64,000 nucleotides of DNA from JBBRCX01 sp038204465 (GCA_038204465.1 JBBRCX010000006.1:1-64000), one strand, 5' to 3'; counted from the first letter of the stretch, positions 43,915 through 52,628 are shown. A program made the numbers and translations. Notes: generated by a model not told the origin, from the sequence alone.

Positions 43915-44658
43915 TCAAGCGCCGTGGCGTGTGGACGCCCGCGGGTTGGTCGTAGCACCCGGCTTCATGCGCGTACCAGGCTTGAGTGCGCCGCCGGGCT
44001 GCGTCGTAGGATTGTCGCGACGTTTCTTCGCCGATTGCTGCTCGCGCGCGAAGGATTGCTCGATGGCTTTGGCTTCGTCAGGAGTTTTCTTTCGGCCGTG
44101 GTCGGTCAACTCATCGTAAATGTCGCCGAGGCCCTGCGTCGGATCCGCGGTCTCCTTCAAGTATGAAGCGCAGACCTGTTCGGTGTGACCGGCGATTTGC
44201 TTCTTCATCGCCTCATTGTCATCGCCCTTCACAGTGAACGTGATCCCGTCGATCTTCTTTGCCGCGGCCTCGGCGGCGCGCTCCGCCCTCTCGTTATAGA
44301 CGCGCTCCGCGATCAGCCGGTGGCCTTCCTCGTGCGCCTTCAACTTTTCCGGCGCGCCCTCTGGCAGCCAGATGGTGACGGTGAGCTGCAGCTCGACCTG
44401 CACCGACGTGATGGTTGCCTTCGCTTCGTCGGGCTTGGAGCGGCTCGTCGTGACTCGAAACGCCGCGTTGCTGGCGCAGGCGAAATAGAACTCGGTCAGC
44501 GCAGCTTCACCCGGCTGCGGCGGCGGCATCTCCTTGGGCGGGCGGGCCGGGTTGAATGTCCGCCGCGCCACCTTCACTTCGCCCTTCTGCACCCTCACCG
44601 TCGCCAGCGCTGGCATTGCGGTGATCAGCAGCACCATCAGCGCCATCAGCTTTGGCAT
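43915..44658 (-). CDS. secreted protein with an HEEGH metallopeptidase-like motif
   Basis: 247 residues from ATG 44658; signal peptide MPKLMALMVLLITAMPALAT. KLKAHEEGHRLIAERVYNER contains HEEGH, an HExxH zinc motif, in a helix like that of the DUF922-type putative peptidases; a third ligand is not obvious. The C-terminal third is rich in Lys, Arg, Pro and Thr (GTRMKPGATTNPRAS) and probably disordered. It lies 37 bases after the stop of the metal-ATPase gene on the same strand, so the two may form an operon. Activity is unproven. Confidence 0.65.
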   Translation of the reverse strand: MPKLMALMVLLITAMPALATVRVQKGEVKVARRTFNPARPPKEMPPPQPGEAALTEFYFACASNAAFRVTTSRSKPDEAKATITSVQVELQLTVTIWLPEGAPEKLKAHEEGHRLIAERVYNERAERAAEAAAKKIDGITFTVKGDDNEAMKKQIAGHTEQVCASYLKETADPTQGLGDIYDELTDHGRKKTPDEAKAIEQSFAREQQSAKKRRDNPTTQPGGALKPGTRMKPGATTNPRASTRHGA

Positions 44659-44695
44659 GCGGACTTCCCTTCGCGCCAGTCGGTTCGGATACGTT

Positions 44696-46780
44696 TCATG
44701 CCGCCTGCTTGGCAGGTCCCGGCGGAGTGAAGGTTTGGGGCCTGGCGCGATTCGTCCCGCGCCCGAAGGCGGCGAAGCGGGCGCTATTGCTGACGACGAA
44801 CACGCTGCCGAGATTGTGCACCAGCGCGCCAAGCATCGGCGTCAGGATGCCGAGGGAGGCAAGACCCAATGCAGTGAGGTTGAGCAACAGGCCGAGCGTC
44901 AGATTGACTTTGATCGTGGTGCGGACCCCGCGGGCGAGGGCGAACAGCGTGGCGAGCAATTCGATGCGATCGTTCAGCAGCACGACGTCGGCCGTCTCCA
45001 GCGCCAGATCGGTGCCGGTCCCGCCCATTGCGATGCCAACATCCGCGACGGCCAGCGCCGGCGCGTCATTCATGCCGTCACCGACGAAGGCGACGACGTG
45101 CCCGTCCTTTCGCAGCGCTTTCACCTGGCGCGCCTTGTCGGCCGGCATCAAGCCGGCGAAGGACTGGTCGAGGCGCAACTGCTCGGCGACCAGATCGACC
45201 GCCCCGCGGTGATCGCCGCTCAGGACCGCGAGGTGATTCAGCCCGGTCGCGCGCAGTTCTTCCACAACGCCCTCGGCGGCGCTGCGGAGGCTGTCGCGCA
45301 GGAGAATGAGCCCCGCGTACTTACCCGCCACTTCGACCGCGACGACGCTATAGCGCTGGATCGGTCGAATCATCGTGCCAGGAACGGCGCATGCGTTGCG
45401 GATCTGCTGAGCGATGAACTCGGGCCGGCCGACCACAACGGGGTGACCGTCGACACGTCCGGTGATGCCGATGCCGGGGATCTCCTTCACTTCGTCGGCG
45501 GGCGTCACCACGACACCTTCGCTCTTCGCATGGTCGATGACCGCGCGGGCGAAAGGATGGGTGGAGTGGTATTCGACCGACGCCGCCAGGGCGAGGAGGC
45601 GGTGTTTGTTGGTTGGCAAAGCCGCAAGCGGCAAAGTGCCGAGCGATTCGATCGGGGCGCCGTCACTCTCCAGCCTGAGGATGGAATGTTCCATCGCGGG
45701 GCACAGGCCGCGCACGTGCTGGATGGCGGCGAGATCGCCGGCGGGGACGACTGCGGCTACATGGTGCTGGCCGCTGGTGAGCGTGCCGGTTTTGTCGAAG
45801 ATGATGGTGTCTACTTCGCTGGCGCGCTCGAGGACCCGGCCACTCTTGATCAGGATGCCGAGCCGGGCGGCCCGTCCCATGGCGGCGATGATCGCGGTTG
45901 GCGTTGCCAAAACGAGCGCGCAGGGGCAACCGACGATGAGGACCGCGATCGCCCGCTGCCAGGTGCGCTCGGCGCCGATAGCGACGGAGACCGACCACGC
46001 CAGCAGCGCGATGATGAGGATCGTGGGCGTGTAGTAGCGGGCCCACCGGTCGGCGATCCGCATGGCCGGCGCCTGGTAATGTTCCGCGTCCTGCACGATC
46101 TGGATGATTTGACCGACAGCGGAGTCGGCGCCGGTCCGGAGGACGCGCACAGTCGCCGAGCCGTCAAGCGCGAGTGTGCCGGCGAAGACGGTTTCACCGC
46201 CCTTTCGGTAAACAGGAACGGACTCGCCGGTGACGGCGGACTGGTCGAAGTTGCCGCCGCCGCTCTCGATGACACCGTCGGCCGGGACGCGCGCGCCGCT
46301 GCGAATGAGAACGCGCTGCTGCGGTTTGAGCTGGTCCGCTGGAATCATCTGTTCTGAGCCATCGGCGCCGAGGACAACCGCTTCCTGGGGCGCCAGGCGA
46401 AGGAGTTGCTCGATGGCACGCCGGGCCTTCAGGCTCGCGCGCTGCTCGAAAAGCGAGCCAAGAACCATGAGCAGCGCGACCACGTCGGCCTCGAAGACGT
46501 ATCCACCGGCGCAACTCGCGACCAGCGCGAGCGCGACCAGTTCGTCTACGTTGGTGTGCCCGTGAAAGAGGCCGCGCAGGGCGCTATAGACGATGGGACC
46601 GCCGAGGAGGAGCACGCCGATTCCGTAGAGGGGCTGGTAGACAAGGGGACGTGCATTGAGCAGGTATTGGGCGACCAGCCCGGCAACGAGCGTGACAAGG
46701 GTGAGCGCGACGGCGGTGAGCTGTCGCCGGTCAAGCAGGTGCTGCGCCGCATGCTCGCCTTCGCCAAATCGTCCAAGCAT
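44696..46780 (-). CDS. P1B-type heavy-metal-transporting ATPase
   Basis: 694 residues; ATG 46780 follows GAGGAAATC. Motifs: VTGES in the actuator domain, the CPC pair in the transport helix (VGCPCALV, residues 285-287), FDKTGTLTSG (Asp329 phosphorylated), a THP nucleotide-binding site (YHSTHPFARAV), and VGDGMNDAPAL. The CPC motif marks transport of Cu(I), Ag(I), Zn(II), Cd(II) or Pb(II). The last helices (NLTALGLASLGILTPMLGALVHN) suggest the Zn/Cd group. There is no N-terminal CxxC metal-binding domain, only a short His-containing start. Export of excess metal is the likely role. Confidence 0.9.
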   Translation of the reverse strand: MLGRFGEGEHAAQHLLDRRQLTAVALTLVTLVAGLVAQYLLNARPLVYQPLYGIGVLLLGGPIVYSALRGLFHGHTNVDELVALALVASCAGGYVFEADVVALLMVLGSLFEQRASLKARRAIEQLLRLAPQEAVVLGADGSEQMIPADQLKPQQRVLIRSGARVPADGVIESGGGNFDQSAVTGESVPVYRKGGETVFAGTLALDGSATVRVLRTGADSAVGQIIQIVQDAEHYQAPAMRIADRWARYYTPTILIIALLAWSVSVAIGAERTWQRAIAVLIVGCPCALVLATPTAIIAAMGRAARLGILIKSGRVLERASEVDTIIFDKTGTLTSGQHHVAAVVPAGDLAAIQHVRGLCPAMEHSILRLESDGAPIESLGTLPLAALPTNKHRLLALAASVEYHSTHPFARAVIDHAKSEGVVVTPADEVKEIPGIGITGRVDGHPVVVGRPEFIAQQIRNACAVPGTMIRPIQRYSVVAVEVAGKYAGLILLRDSLRSAAEGVVEELRATGLNHLAVLSGDHRGAVDLVAEQLRLDQSFAGLMPADKARQVKALRKDGHVVAFVGDGMNDAPALAVADVGIAMGGTGTDLALETADVVLLNDRIELLATLFALARGVRTTIKVNLTLGLLLNLTALGLASLGILTPMLGALVHNLGSVFVVSNSARFAAFGRGTNRARPQTFTPPGPAKQAA

Positions 46781-46927
46781 GATTTCCTCAGGGCCGCGGT
46801 GAAGCGTTCGATTATAGCCCCAAGGCGCCGGGAGGGACTAATCGGGGGCTGCGACGCTCGTTGCTGGATGATGGGCCCGGGACGCGCAATAATCAAAAGA
46901 CGATCGGTCACGCTCCTGGAGAAGTTT

Positions 46928-47350
46928 ATGAACAGCGCCTTGAAGCCCGTCTGGGGCATCCTGGTGATTCTCGTCGCGGTGATTGGTTTCCAAGCGGCGA
47001 CGAAATTTTTCGCGCCGAAGGAGATCATTCCCTGGCGCACCGATTTCGACGCCGCGAGCGCGGAGGCGCGAGCGAGTGGTAAGCCGTTGTTCGCCTACTT
47101 CACCGCCGAGTGGTGTGGGCCATGCCAGGGTTTGAAGCGCACGACGTGGGCCGACAAGAGCGTCAACGCCGCGTTGGCGAACTATGTGCCGGTGAAGGTG
47201 GACGTGGATCGGTATCAGAGTCTGGCCGCGCGCTACCAGACGACCGGCATTCCGCGGTTCATCATCATGGACGCGGACGGGACAGTAAAAAAGGCGTCGG
47301 AGCCGGAGGCAATGGAACCGGAGAGGTTATTGGCGTGGTTGAAGAGTTGA
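46928..47350 (+). CDS. membrane-anchored thioredoxin-like protein
   Basis: 140 residues from ATG 46928 after GGAGAA. One N-terminal membrane helix (VWGILVILVAVIGFQAAT) is followed by a thioredoxin fold with AYFTAEWCGPCQGLKRTTW (CGPC redox site) and TTGIPRFIIMDADG (cis-Pro loop). It probably reduces or oxidises protein thiols on the outer side of the cytoplasmic membrane, like DsbD-C/thioredoxin_7 proteins. It is divergent from the metal ATPase. Confidence 0.88.
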   Translation: MNSALKPVWGILVILVAVIGFQAATKFFAPKEIIPWRTDFDAASAEARASGKPLFAYFTAEWCGPCQGLKRTTWADKSVNAALANYVPVKVDVDRYQSLAARYQTTGIPRFIIMDADGTVKKASEPEAMEPERLLAWLKS

Positions 47351-47423
47351 ACTCATTGAGTGCGAAGAAGCGTTGCGGCTTCACCGCGATTGTCGTTCGT
47401 TTCACGCTGGATAAGATGCTGAA

Positions 47424-47666
47424 ATGACGATCGAGCGCTTAACGGCTCTGCACGAAGCGCGGCCTTTCAAGCCGTTTACGATTCACCTTGCAGACGGGAG
47501 GGCAATAAGAGTCCCCCACCCCGAGTTTCTCGCCCGGACCCGCAGCGGTCGCACGGTTGTCGTCGTGGAGCCGAATGATGCGGCGCACCACATCGACCTG
47601 CTGCTGGTTACGGAACTCCAGACTGGCAACGGCTCACGCCGCCGCGGCGGACGCTCCAGACGTTGA
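47424..47666 (+). CDS. small conserved protein, member 2 of a three-copy family
   Basis: 80 residues: LTALHEARPFKPFTIHLADG, then RAIRVPHPEFLARTRSGRT, then DLLLVTELQ, and a basic Gly/Arg tail. It shares the family core with 20798-21031 and 51050-51289. It lies after the thioredoxin gene and is convergent with nuoF. Function unknown. Confidence 0.75.
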   Translation: MTIERLTALHEARPFKPFTIHLADGRAIRVPHPEFLARTRSGRTVVVVEPNDAAHHIDLLLVTELQTGNGSRRRGGRSRR

Positions 47667-47710
47667 ATCGGCGGGAACCCTTCCCGCGAAATGAAGTCGA
47701 CGGAGTTCCC

Positions 47711-49060
47711 CTACCGCGTGTTGCTCCCCATTGGCGTAAGCACATTCTGCCGCCCGCGGTTGATGCTGAGCTGCACGAGCGGCTCCTCGGGGCAGCGGGC
47801 GGCGAATTCATCGTAGAACTTGTTGATGAAGGTGCGCGTCGCCCAGGCGGTGCCGTCGGCCAGGCCGCAGATCGTCGTGCCGGGCATGATCCCCATCGTC
47901 TTTTCCAATTCGAGCAGCATCTCCAGATCGCTGGCGCGGCCCATTCCATCCATGATGCGGTTGAGCATCTTGGCCATCCACCCGGCGCCCTCGCGGCAGG
48001 GCGTGCATTGGCCGCATGATTCATGCGCGTAGAAGCGCACGCAGTTGCGCAGGGCGGCGACCATATCCGTGTGCTCATTCATGACGATCATGCCGGCGGT
48101 GCCCAGGCCGAGGCAGCCGCCGCGGAAGCGGACGTCGTCGAAGTCGAGCTTGATGTCGAGCTGATCGGCGCCGAGCACGCCCATGCTGATTCCGCCGCAG
48201 ATGCAGGCCTTGTAGGCGCCGCCTTTCATTCCACCGGCGAGCTGATTGATCGCGAAATCGAGCGTGATGCCGAGCTCCTGCTCGTACACGCCGGGCTTGT
48301 TCACATGCCCGCTGATGCCGAAGAGCTTGGGCCCGGGCGAGGACTTGGTTCCCATCGTCTTGAACCAGTCGGCCCCTCTTTCGATGACCGGCGGAACCAG
48401 CGCCAGCGTCTCGACGTTATTGATCACCGTAGGACGGGCAAAAGCACCGGCGATCGCAGGGAACGGCGGCTTGTTTCGCGGCCAGCCGCGCTTGCCTTCC
48501 AGGCTCTCCAAAAGGCCGGTCTCTTCGCCGCAGATGTATGCCCCGGCGCCGCGGTGCAGGTAGCATTCCAGCTTGTAGCTGCTGCCGAGCATTCCCTGGC
48601 CGCCGAAGATGCGGTTGTCGTAGGCTTCCTTGATGGCGCGCTCGAGTACCTTCGCCTGGCGGTGGTATTCGCCGCGGATGTAGATGTAGGCAACGTCGCA
48701 TTGCGTGGCGCGGCAGGCGATCGCAATGCCTTCCAACATCTGGTGCGGATCGTGGTCGATCAGGTAGCGGTCCTTGAAGGTGCCGGGCTCGGACTCATCG
48801 GCGTTGACCGCCATGTAGTGTGGGCCCTTCTTTTCCTTGGGGATGAAGGACCACTTCTGCCCAGCCGAGAAGCCCGCCCCGCCGCGACCGCGCAGGCCCG
48901 AGTCGGTTACCAGTTTGACGATCTCCTCGGGTTTCATCTCCATCGCCTTGCGCAGCGCGGCGTATCCGCCGGTGGCGACGAACTCGTCATACCAGACGAC
49001 GTGGCGCTTGGAGGGATCCTGCGGGATTCGCTTGGTGAGGACGGGTTCGGTGAAAGCCAT
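47711..49060 (-). CDS. nuoF: NADH-quinone oxidoreductase subunit F
   Basis: 449 residues. NuoF carries FMN and the first iron-sulfur cluster of complex I and oxidises NADH. Visible are the NADH/FMN loop GRGGAGFSAGQKWSF, the segment NADESEPGTFKDRYLI, GAGAYICGEETGLLESLEG, and the [4Fe-4S] ligands in SCGQCTPCREG with a distant ICGLADG. ATG 49060 is well supported. It is the last nuo gene of this cluster; nuoG does not follow. Confidence 0.95.
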   Translation of the reverse strand: MAFTEPVLTKRIPQDPSKRHVVWYDEFVATGGYAALRKAMEMKPEEIVKLVTDSGLRGRGGAGFSAGQKWSFIPKEKKGPHYMAVNADESEPGTFKDRYLIDHDPHQMLEGIAIACRATQCDVAYIYIRGEYHRQAKVLERAIKEAYDNRIFGGQGMLGSSYKLECYLHRGAGAYICGEETGLLESLEGKRGWPRNKPPFPAIAGAFARPTVINNVETLALVPPVIERGADWFKTMGTKSSPGPKLFGISGHVNKPGVYEQELGITLDFAINQLAGGMKGGAYKACICGGISMGVLGADQLDIKLDFDDVRFRGGCLGLGTAGMIVMNEHTDMVAALRNCVRFYAHESCGQCTPCREGAGWMAKMLNRIMDGMGRASDLEMLLELEKTMGIMPGTTICGLADGTAWATRTFINKFYDEFAARCPEEPLVQLSINRGRQNVLTPMGSNTR

Positions 49061-49072
49061 GGTGTTGAATCG

Positions 49073-49306
49073 TCAGGGTTTGTTATGCAGCGTGGGCTGT
49101 CGGGTCTTCGGGTCGACGAGCACCTCGTCGATGGTCGTGCGCCGGAGTTTAACGCCCGGCTGCTGCGGGTGCTCGGCTTCTTCGATCTTACCGTCTCGAT
49201 AGATCACCTTCGAGGCCGCGGGGTCGCTGCGGACGGCGCGCCGGACATAACCGACCTGGCGTCCGAGCCAGCCTAAGAATCCGCTGCCTGGAAGTTTGCT
49301 GGGCAT
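49073..49306 (-). CDS. hypothetical 77-residue protein in the nuo cluster
   Basis: A basic protein (FLGWLGRQVGYVRRAVRSDP, then QQPGVKLRRTTIDEVLVDP) with no signal peptide, cysteines or known domain. It lies 12 bases before nuoF on the same strand, so it is likely co-transcribed. The Gln/Pro/Lys composition and VIYRDGKIEE strand suggest a small alpha/beta fold. It may be a real accessory protein or a poorly conserved gene. Confidence 0.5.
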   Translation of the reverse strand: MPSKLPGSGFLGWLGRQVGYVRRAVRSDPAASKVIYRDGKIEEAEHPQQPGVKLRRTTIDEVLVDPKTRQPTLHNKP

Positions 49307-49340
49307 TGAAAGTTAGAAAACGCGGCCCTCATATGCGCCG

Positions 49341-49640
49341 CTAAACGTCAGAGTGTTTGAAGTCGTCCGGTTGGACTTCGAATTCCCTCGCTGCCTGGTT
49401 CAGGGCATCCTCCCGGGTGGGATGCCAGGTGTCGCCGACAAAGCCTCCATTGGCGTCCATGCGGTACAGGACCCAGTTGCCGGAATGCTCCTGAATCACG
49501 AGCCGATGGACAAGCTCGGAGCGCGGCCGCAGGCCCCTCGCGGAGCCGAGGTTCAGGGCGGCGTGCGGCAGGCAGTCGTGGCTCGCCGGCATGGGCTTGG
49601 TCAGTTGGAGCGACAGCTTCTGGGACATCTTGCAACTCAT
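49341..49640 (-). CDS. hypothetical 99-residue protein in the nuo cluster
   Basis: No family was recognised. The C-terminal half (HRLVIQEHSGNWVLYRMDAN, then GGFVGDTWHPTREDALNQAA) looks like a small beta-beta-alpha unit. A second possible start is ATG 49628. It lies between the phosphatase gene and the 77-residue gene with 13- and 34-base gaps, consistent with one transcript. Confidence 0.5.
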   Translation of the reverse strand: MSCKMSQKLSLQLTKPMPASHDCLPHAALNLGSARGLRPRSELVHRLVIQEHSGNWVLYRMDANGGFVGDTWHPTREDALNQAAREFEVQPDDFKHSDV

Positions 49641-49653
49641 CGGGATCGCGCCG

Positions 49654-50325
49654 TCACTCCGCGCCCTCGTTGACCGGCAATCCCGTGGCGTCGACGGTGC
49701 GCGTCGCGGGATCGTACAGGTCGATGAATCGCTTGACGTCGTCGGTCGTCCGGCTGCTGTGGCCGAACGCCTGGATCGCGTTCTTCGCGCGCTGCTTGTC
49801 GAAGTTCAAGATGGACATCTGATAGGCCGCCACCATCATGCCGGTCCTTCGCACGCCCTGCGCGCAATGGATGAGAACCGGCTGACGATCACGGTTCTCA
49901 GCCATCCGCAGGAAGCGCTGGACGTCGCTGCTCGTGGGCCAGCCACCCAGGCGCACCGGGATTCTTTCCAGGAAGATGCCGCTGGTCTGCAGATAATCGA
50001 GCTCACCCTTTAACTGCGGCTTGCGCGGGTCGGCCGCCTCCCGATCATCCACGAGGCAAACCACGCTCTTGACCCTTCCCTTTCTCAGCGCTGTCTTGAA
50101 TTCCGTGAGCGAGCGATTGCCGTCGCGGTACAGAACGCCGGCCTGGACGATCTGGAGGTGATAGGTCTGGAAGTAGGCGTGCCAGGCCCAGTAGGCGCCG
50201 GCCGCGACGACACCGATGAGAAGGACGATGGGAAGAAGACGGGCGCTGCGGGCCGCAGCGCCGGGAGCCCCGGGCCGAACGTTCGGGTGTGAAGAGGAAC
50301 CGGAAAGCTGTGGCGTGGTGGACAT
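49654..50325 (-). CDS. membrane-anchored tyrosine/dual-specificity phosphatase
   Basis: 223 residues with an N-terminal membrane helix (LLPIVLLIGVVAAGAYWAWH, about 30-50). The active-site loop LIHCAQGVRRTGMMVAAYQ (H153-C154-x5-R160-T) is the HCx5R(S/T) signature, and LVDDREAADP supplies a candidate general-acid region. It should hydrolyse phosphotyrosine or another phosphoester; the side of the membrane it faces is uncertain. Its place between nuoE and nuoF, same strand and short gaps, is unusual. DSP-like enzymes can also act on phosphoinositides or RNA caps, so the substrate stays open. Confidence 0.82.
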   Translation of the reverse strand: MSTTPQLSGSSSHPNVRPGAPGAAARSARLLPIVLLIGVVAAGAYWAWHAYFQTYHLQIVQAGVLYRDGNRSLTEFKTALRKGRVKSVVCLVDDREAADPRKPQLKGELDYLQTSGIFLERIPVRLGGWPTSSDVQRFLRMAENRDRQPVLIHCAQGVRRTGMMVAAYQMSILNFDKQRAKNAIQAFGHSSRTTDDVKRFIDLYDPATRTVDATGLPVNEGAE

Positions 50326-50343
50326 CGTGCGCCAAGAGAGATG

Positions 50344-50988
50344 TCAGTTGCGGGTGCCGTGCGGGTCGAGGCCATGCTGCTCGGGCACCTGCCCCGCCAC
50401 ACTCGTCGCCTCGGTCTCACTGTCGGCCCAGGTGATGCTTGGGTCTTTGTAATCGTGCGGATCGGAGGGGAGCGACGCGATCAGCTGATCGATCGCCTGC
50501 GTCGTCACGTTCTCGTGAAGCACTTCGTTGCACAAGACGGCCGGCGCGGTGCCGCAGGAGCCGAGGCATTCGAGCTCGATCAGAGTGAAGCGTGCATCCG
50601 CGGTGGTTTCACCGGGCTCGATGCCGAGCTTTGCCTGCAGGTGATCGGTGATCGCGCGCGAGCCGCAGATCTCGCAGGCGAGCGAGCGGCAAACCTGCAG
50701 GAGGAATTTTCCCTTGGGCTTGAGCCAGTACTCCTCGTAGAAGCTGGCGGTATCGAGGACCTCAGCCGGCGCGAGCCCAAGAAAGGCCCCCACCTCTTCC
50801 ATCGCCTGCACCGGGATCCAGCCATACGCGTGCTGAATGATGTGCAGCGCCGGAAGCAGGACCGCGCGCCGGGTCGGATAGCGCGGGAAATACTTGTTGG
50901 CGATGTCGATCTTCAGGTCGTCCGTCAGGTATGGCTCCGCGCGCCTCTCGACGATCGCGGTGCGACGGTTTTCGCTTATCCAGGGCAT
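50344..50988 (-). CDS. nuoE: NADH-quinone oxidoreductase subunit E
   Basis: 214 residues with a thioredoxin-like fold holding a [2Fe-2S] cluster. Ligands are visible in LLQVCRSLACEICG and LECLGSCGTAP, and the N-terminal helical part (HIIQHAYGWIPVQAMEEVGA) is typical. It is longer than usual because of a C-terminal extension (about 175-214) rich in Asp, Ser and Pro. The start lies directly after an A+T-rich repeat (50991-51025). It works with NuoF in the NADH module. Confidence 0.93.
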   Translation of the reverse strand: MPWISENRRTAIVERRAEPYLTDDLKIDIANKYFPRYPTRRAVLLPALHIIQHAYGWIPVQAMEEVGAFLGLAPAEVLDTASFYEEYWLKPKGKFLLQVCRSLACEICGSRAITDHLQAKLGIEPGETTADARFTLIELECLGSCGTAPAVLCNEVLHENVTTQAIDQLIASLPSDPHDYKDPSITWADSETEATSVAGQVPEQHGLDPHGTRN

Positions 50989-51049
50989 AGGGGATTTTCG
51001 ATTTTGGATTTTCGAGTTTCGATTGATGGAATCGCCAAGGCGACGGTGT

Positions 51050-51289
51050 TTACCTGCGTCCTCGGGCTTTCGTTCGGTCGTGGCCGTTTCTGTGTTTGAG
51101 ACTGGTGACCAGCAACAAATCAGCTACCTCGTATGCGCCGCCGCTCCACACGGCGAAGGTGCGCTCATTCGGCTTATACGCCATCATCTCGGGATGATCG
51201 ACAGCGATCCGTCGCCCATCAGCAAGATGAATGATGAACGGTTGAAACGGTTTGGCCTGGTGGAACCGCCGGAGTTGTTCGGTGGTCAT
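51050..51289 (-). CDS. small conserved protein, member 3 of a three-copy family
   Basis: 79 residues: QLRRFHQAKPFQPFIIHLAD, then GRRIAVDHPEMMAYKPNERT, then ADLLLVTSLKH and a basic tail. ATG 51289 follows GGAG. It lies between nuoD and nuoE on their strand, 58 and 61 bases away, so it is probably transcribed with complex I genes. The paralogues are at 20798 and 47424. Confidence 0.78.
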   Translation of the reverse strand: MTTEQLRRFHQAKPFQPFIIHLADGRRIAVDHPEMMAYKPNERTFAVWSGGAYEVADLLLVTSLKHRNGHDRTKARGRR

Positions 51290-51347
51290 CGCGTCTCCAC
51301 TGTAGCGGCAAGCTTCATTCTAACGCGAGTCTCTCCACGCATGCCCC

Positions 51348-52628
51348 CTACCGATCCAGCTCCGCGGCGATGACGTTGATGCTGCCGAGGACGGCGACGA
51401 CGTCGCTGATGGTGTGGCCTTCAATGAGCTTGGGGAAGATCTGGTAGTTGATATACGACGGCGGGCGGGTGCGGACGCGCCAGGGGACGCTTTCGCCGGC
51501 ACTGACCACGTAGTAGCCGAGCTCGCCGTTGGCGGATTCGATGCAGTTGTAAACCTCGCCCTTGCGGGCCTCGAAGCCGCGGTTGGTCATGATCAGCTCG
51601 AAGTGCTGAATAAGGCCTTCGATGCTGCTGTAAACCTGGTCCTTGGGGGGCAGCACCTCTTTTCCCTCCGGGCTCACGTTCACCGGCCCATCGGGTATGT
51701 TGTCGATGAGCTGGCGGATGATGTGGAGGCTTTGTCGCATTTCCTCCAATCGCACCAGATAGCGCGCATAAACATCTCCGGTGGTCATTACCGGCACCTT
51801 GAAGTCGACGGCCGCGGCGCCTTGCCCGTCCCAGTTGTCGGCGTAGCAAAGGTAAGGCTCGTCCTTGCGTATGTCGCGCTTCACGCCGGCTGAGCGGGCC
51901 ATCGGCCCGGAGAGGCTCCAGGCGATCGCTTCGTCCCGCCCGATGGCGCCCACGCCGCGCGTCCGGTCCACGAAAATCCGGTTCTTGTTGAGCAGTTTCT
52001 CCACGTCCTCCATCGCGCGGGGCATCGCCTCGTTCACGAAGTCTTTGACCATCCGTTTGAAGACCGCTTCGTCGGGGAGATCCATGTTGAGCCCCCCCAC
52101 CCGCGTCCAGCTCGTGTGAAATCTCTGGCCGGACATGTACTCGACGATGTCATAGATCTTTTCGCGCTCGTTGAAGCCATAGAGGAACGCAGTGAAGGCC
52201 CCCAGGTCCAATCCGGCCGCTCCGACGCAGAGCAGGTGCGATTGGATACGTCCCAGCTCGTTGGCCAGGGTGCGCAGGACCTTGCAGCGCGGCGTCAGAT
52301 CGATGCCCATCAGCTTTTCGGCGGCCCCATGCCAGGCCAGCTCGTTGTAGATGGGCGCGGAGTAATCCATGCGATCGACGATGGTTACGTACTGGTTGTA
52401 ATTGAGATGCTCGCCGAGCTTTTCGAACCCGCTGTGGAGGTAGCCGATGTGCGGCTGACAGCCGACCACCCGCTCGCCGTCGAGCTCGAGAACGAGTCGA
52501 AGCGTGGTGTGCGTAGCCGGATGCTGGGGGCCGAAATTCAGCGTCCAGCGGTTGTCCCCGTCACGCCCCCCATCGTTCATCTGGGGTGGAAGCATCTCGT
52601 TGGAGGCCTGGGAGAGGGTATAGGGCAT
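51348..52628 (-). CDS. nuoD: NADH-quinone oxidoreductase subunit D
   Basis: 426 residues. NuoD (49 kDa subunit) forms part of the quinone site of complex I. Characteristic segments are LNFGPQHPATHTTLRLVLEL, HIGYLHSGFEKLGEHLNYNQ, MGIDLTPRCKVLRTLANELG and the C-terminal LGSINVIAAELDR. ATG 52628 is followed by a short Gln/Asn-rich extension before the family core. nuoA, B and C are not upstream; the next gene is the divergent parB. This looks like a partial nuo cluster, D-E-F only. Confidence 0.95.
   Translation of the reverse strand: MPYTLSQASNEMLPPQMNDGGRDGDNRWTLNFGPQHPATHTTLRLVLELDGERVVGCQPHIGYLHSGFEKLGEHLNYNQYVTIVDRMDYSAPIYNELAWHGAAEKLMGIDLTPRCKVLRTLANELGRIQSHLLCVGAAGLDLGAFTAFLYGFNEREKIYDIVEYMSGQRFHTSWTRVGGLNMDLPDEAVFKRMVKDFVNEAMPRAMEDVEKLLNKNRIFVDRTRGVGAIGRDEAIAWSLSGPMARSAGVKRDIRKDEPYLCYADNWDGQGAAAVDFKVPVMTTGDVYARYLVRLEEMRQSLHIIRQLIDNIPDGPVNVSPEGKEVLPPKDQVYSSIEGLIQHFELIMTNRGFEARKGEVYNCIESANGELGYYVVSAGESVPWRVRTRPPSYINYQIFPKLIEGHTISDVVAVLGSINVIAAELDR

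Noticed and set aside
44534..46357. Long plus-strand reading frame opposite the metal ATPase
   Set aside because: The P1B-ATPase motifs on the minus strand are complete; the plus-strand frame has no domain and biased composition.
47050..47350. Second start for the thioredoxin protein far upstream (46406)
   Set aside because: The upstream frame overlaps the divergent ATPase gene; ATG 46928 has a ribosome site and directly precedes the membrane helix.
48023..49276. Plus-strand reading frame opposite nuoF
   Set aside because: NuoF motifs are intact on the minus strand; the complement is a composition artefact.
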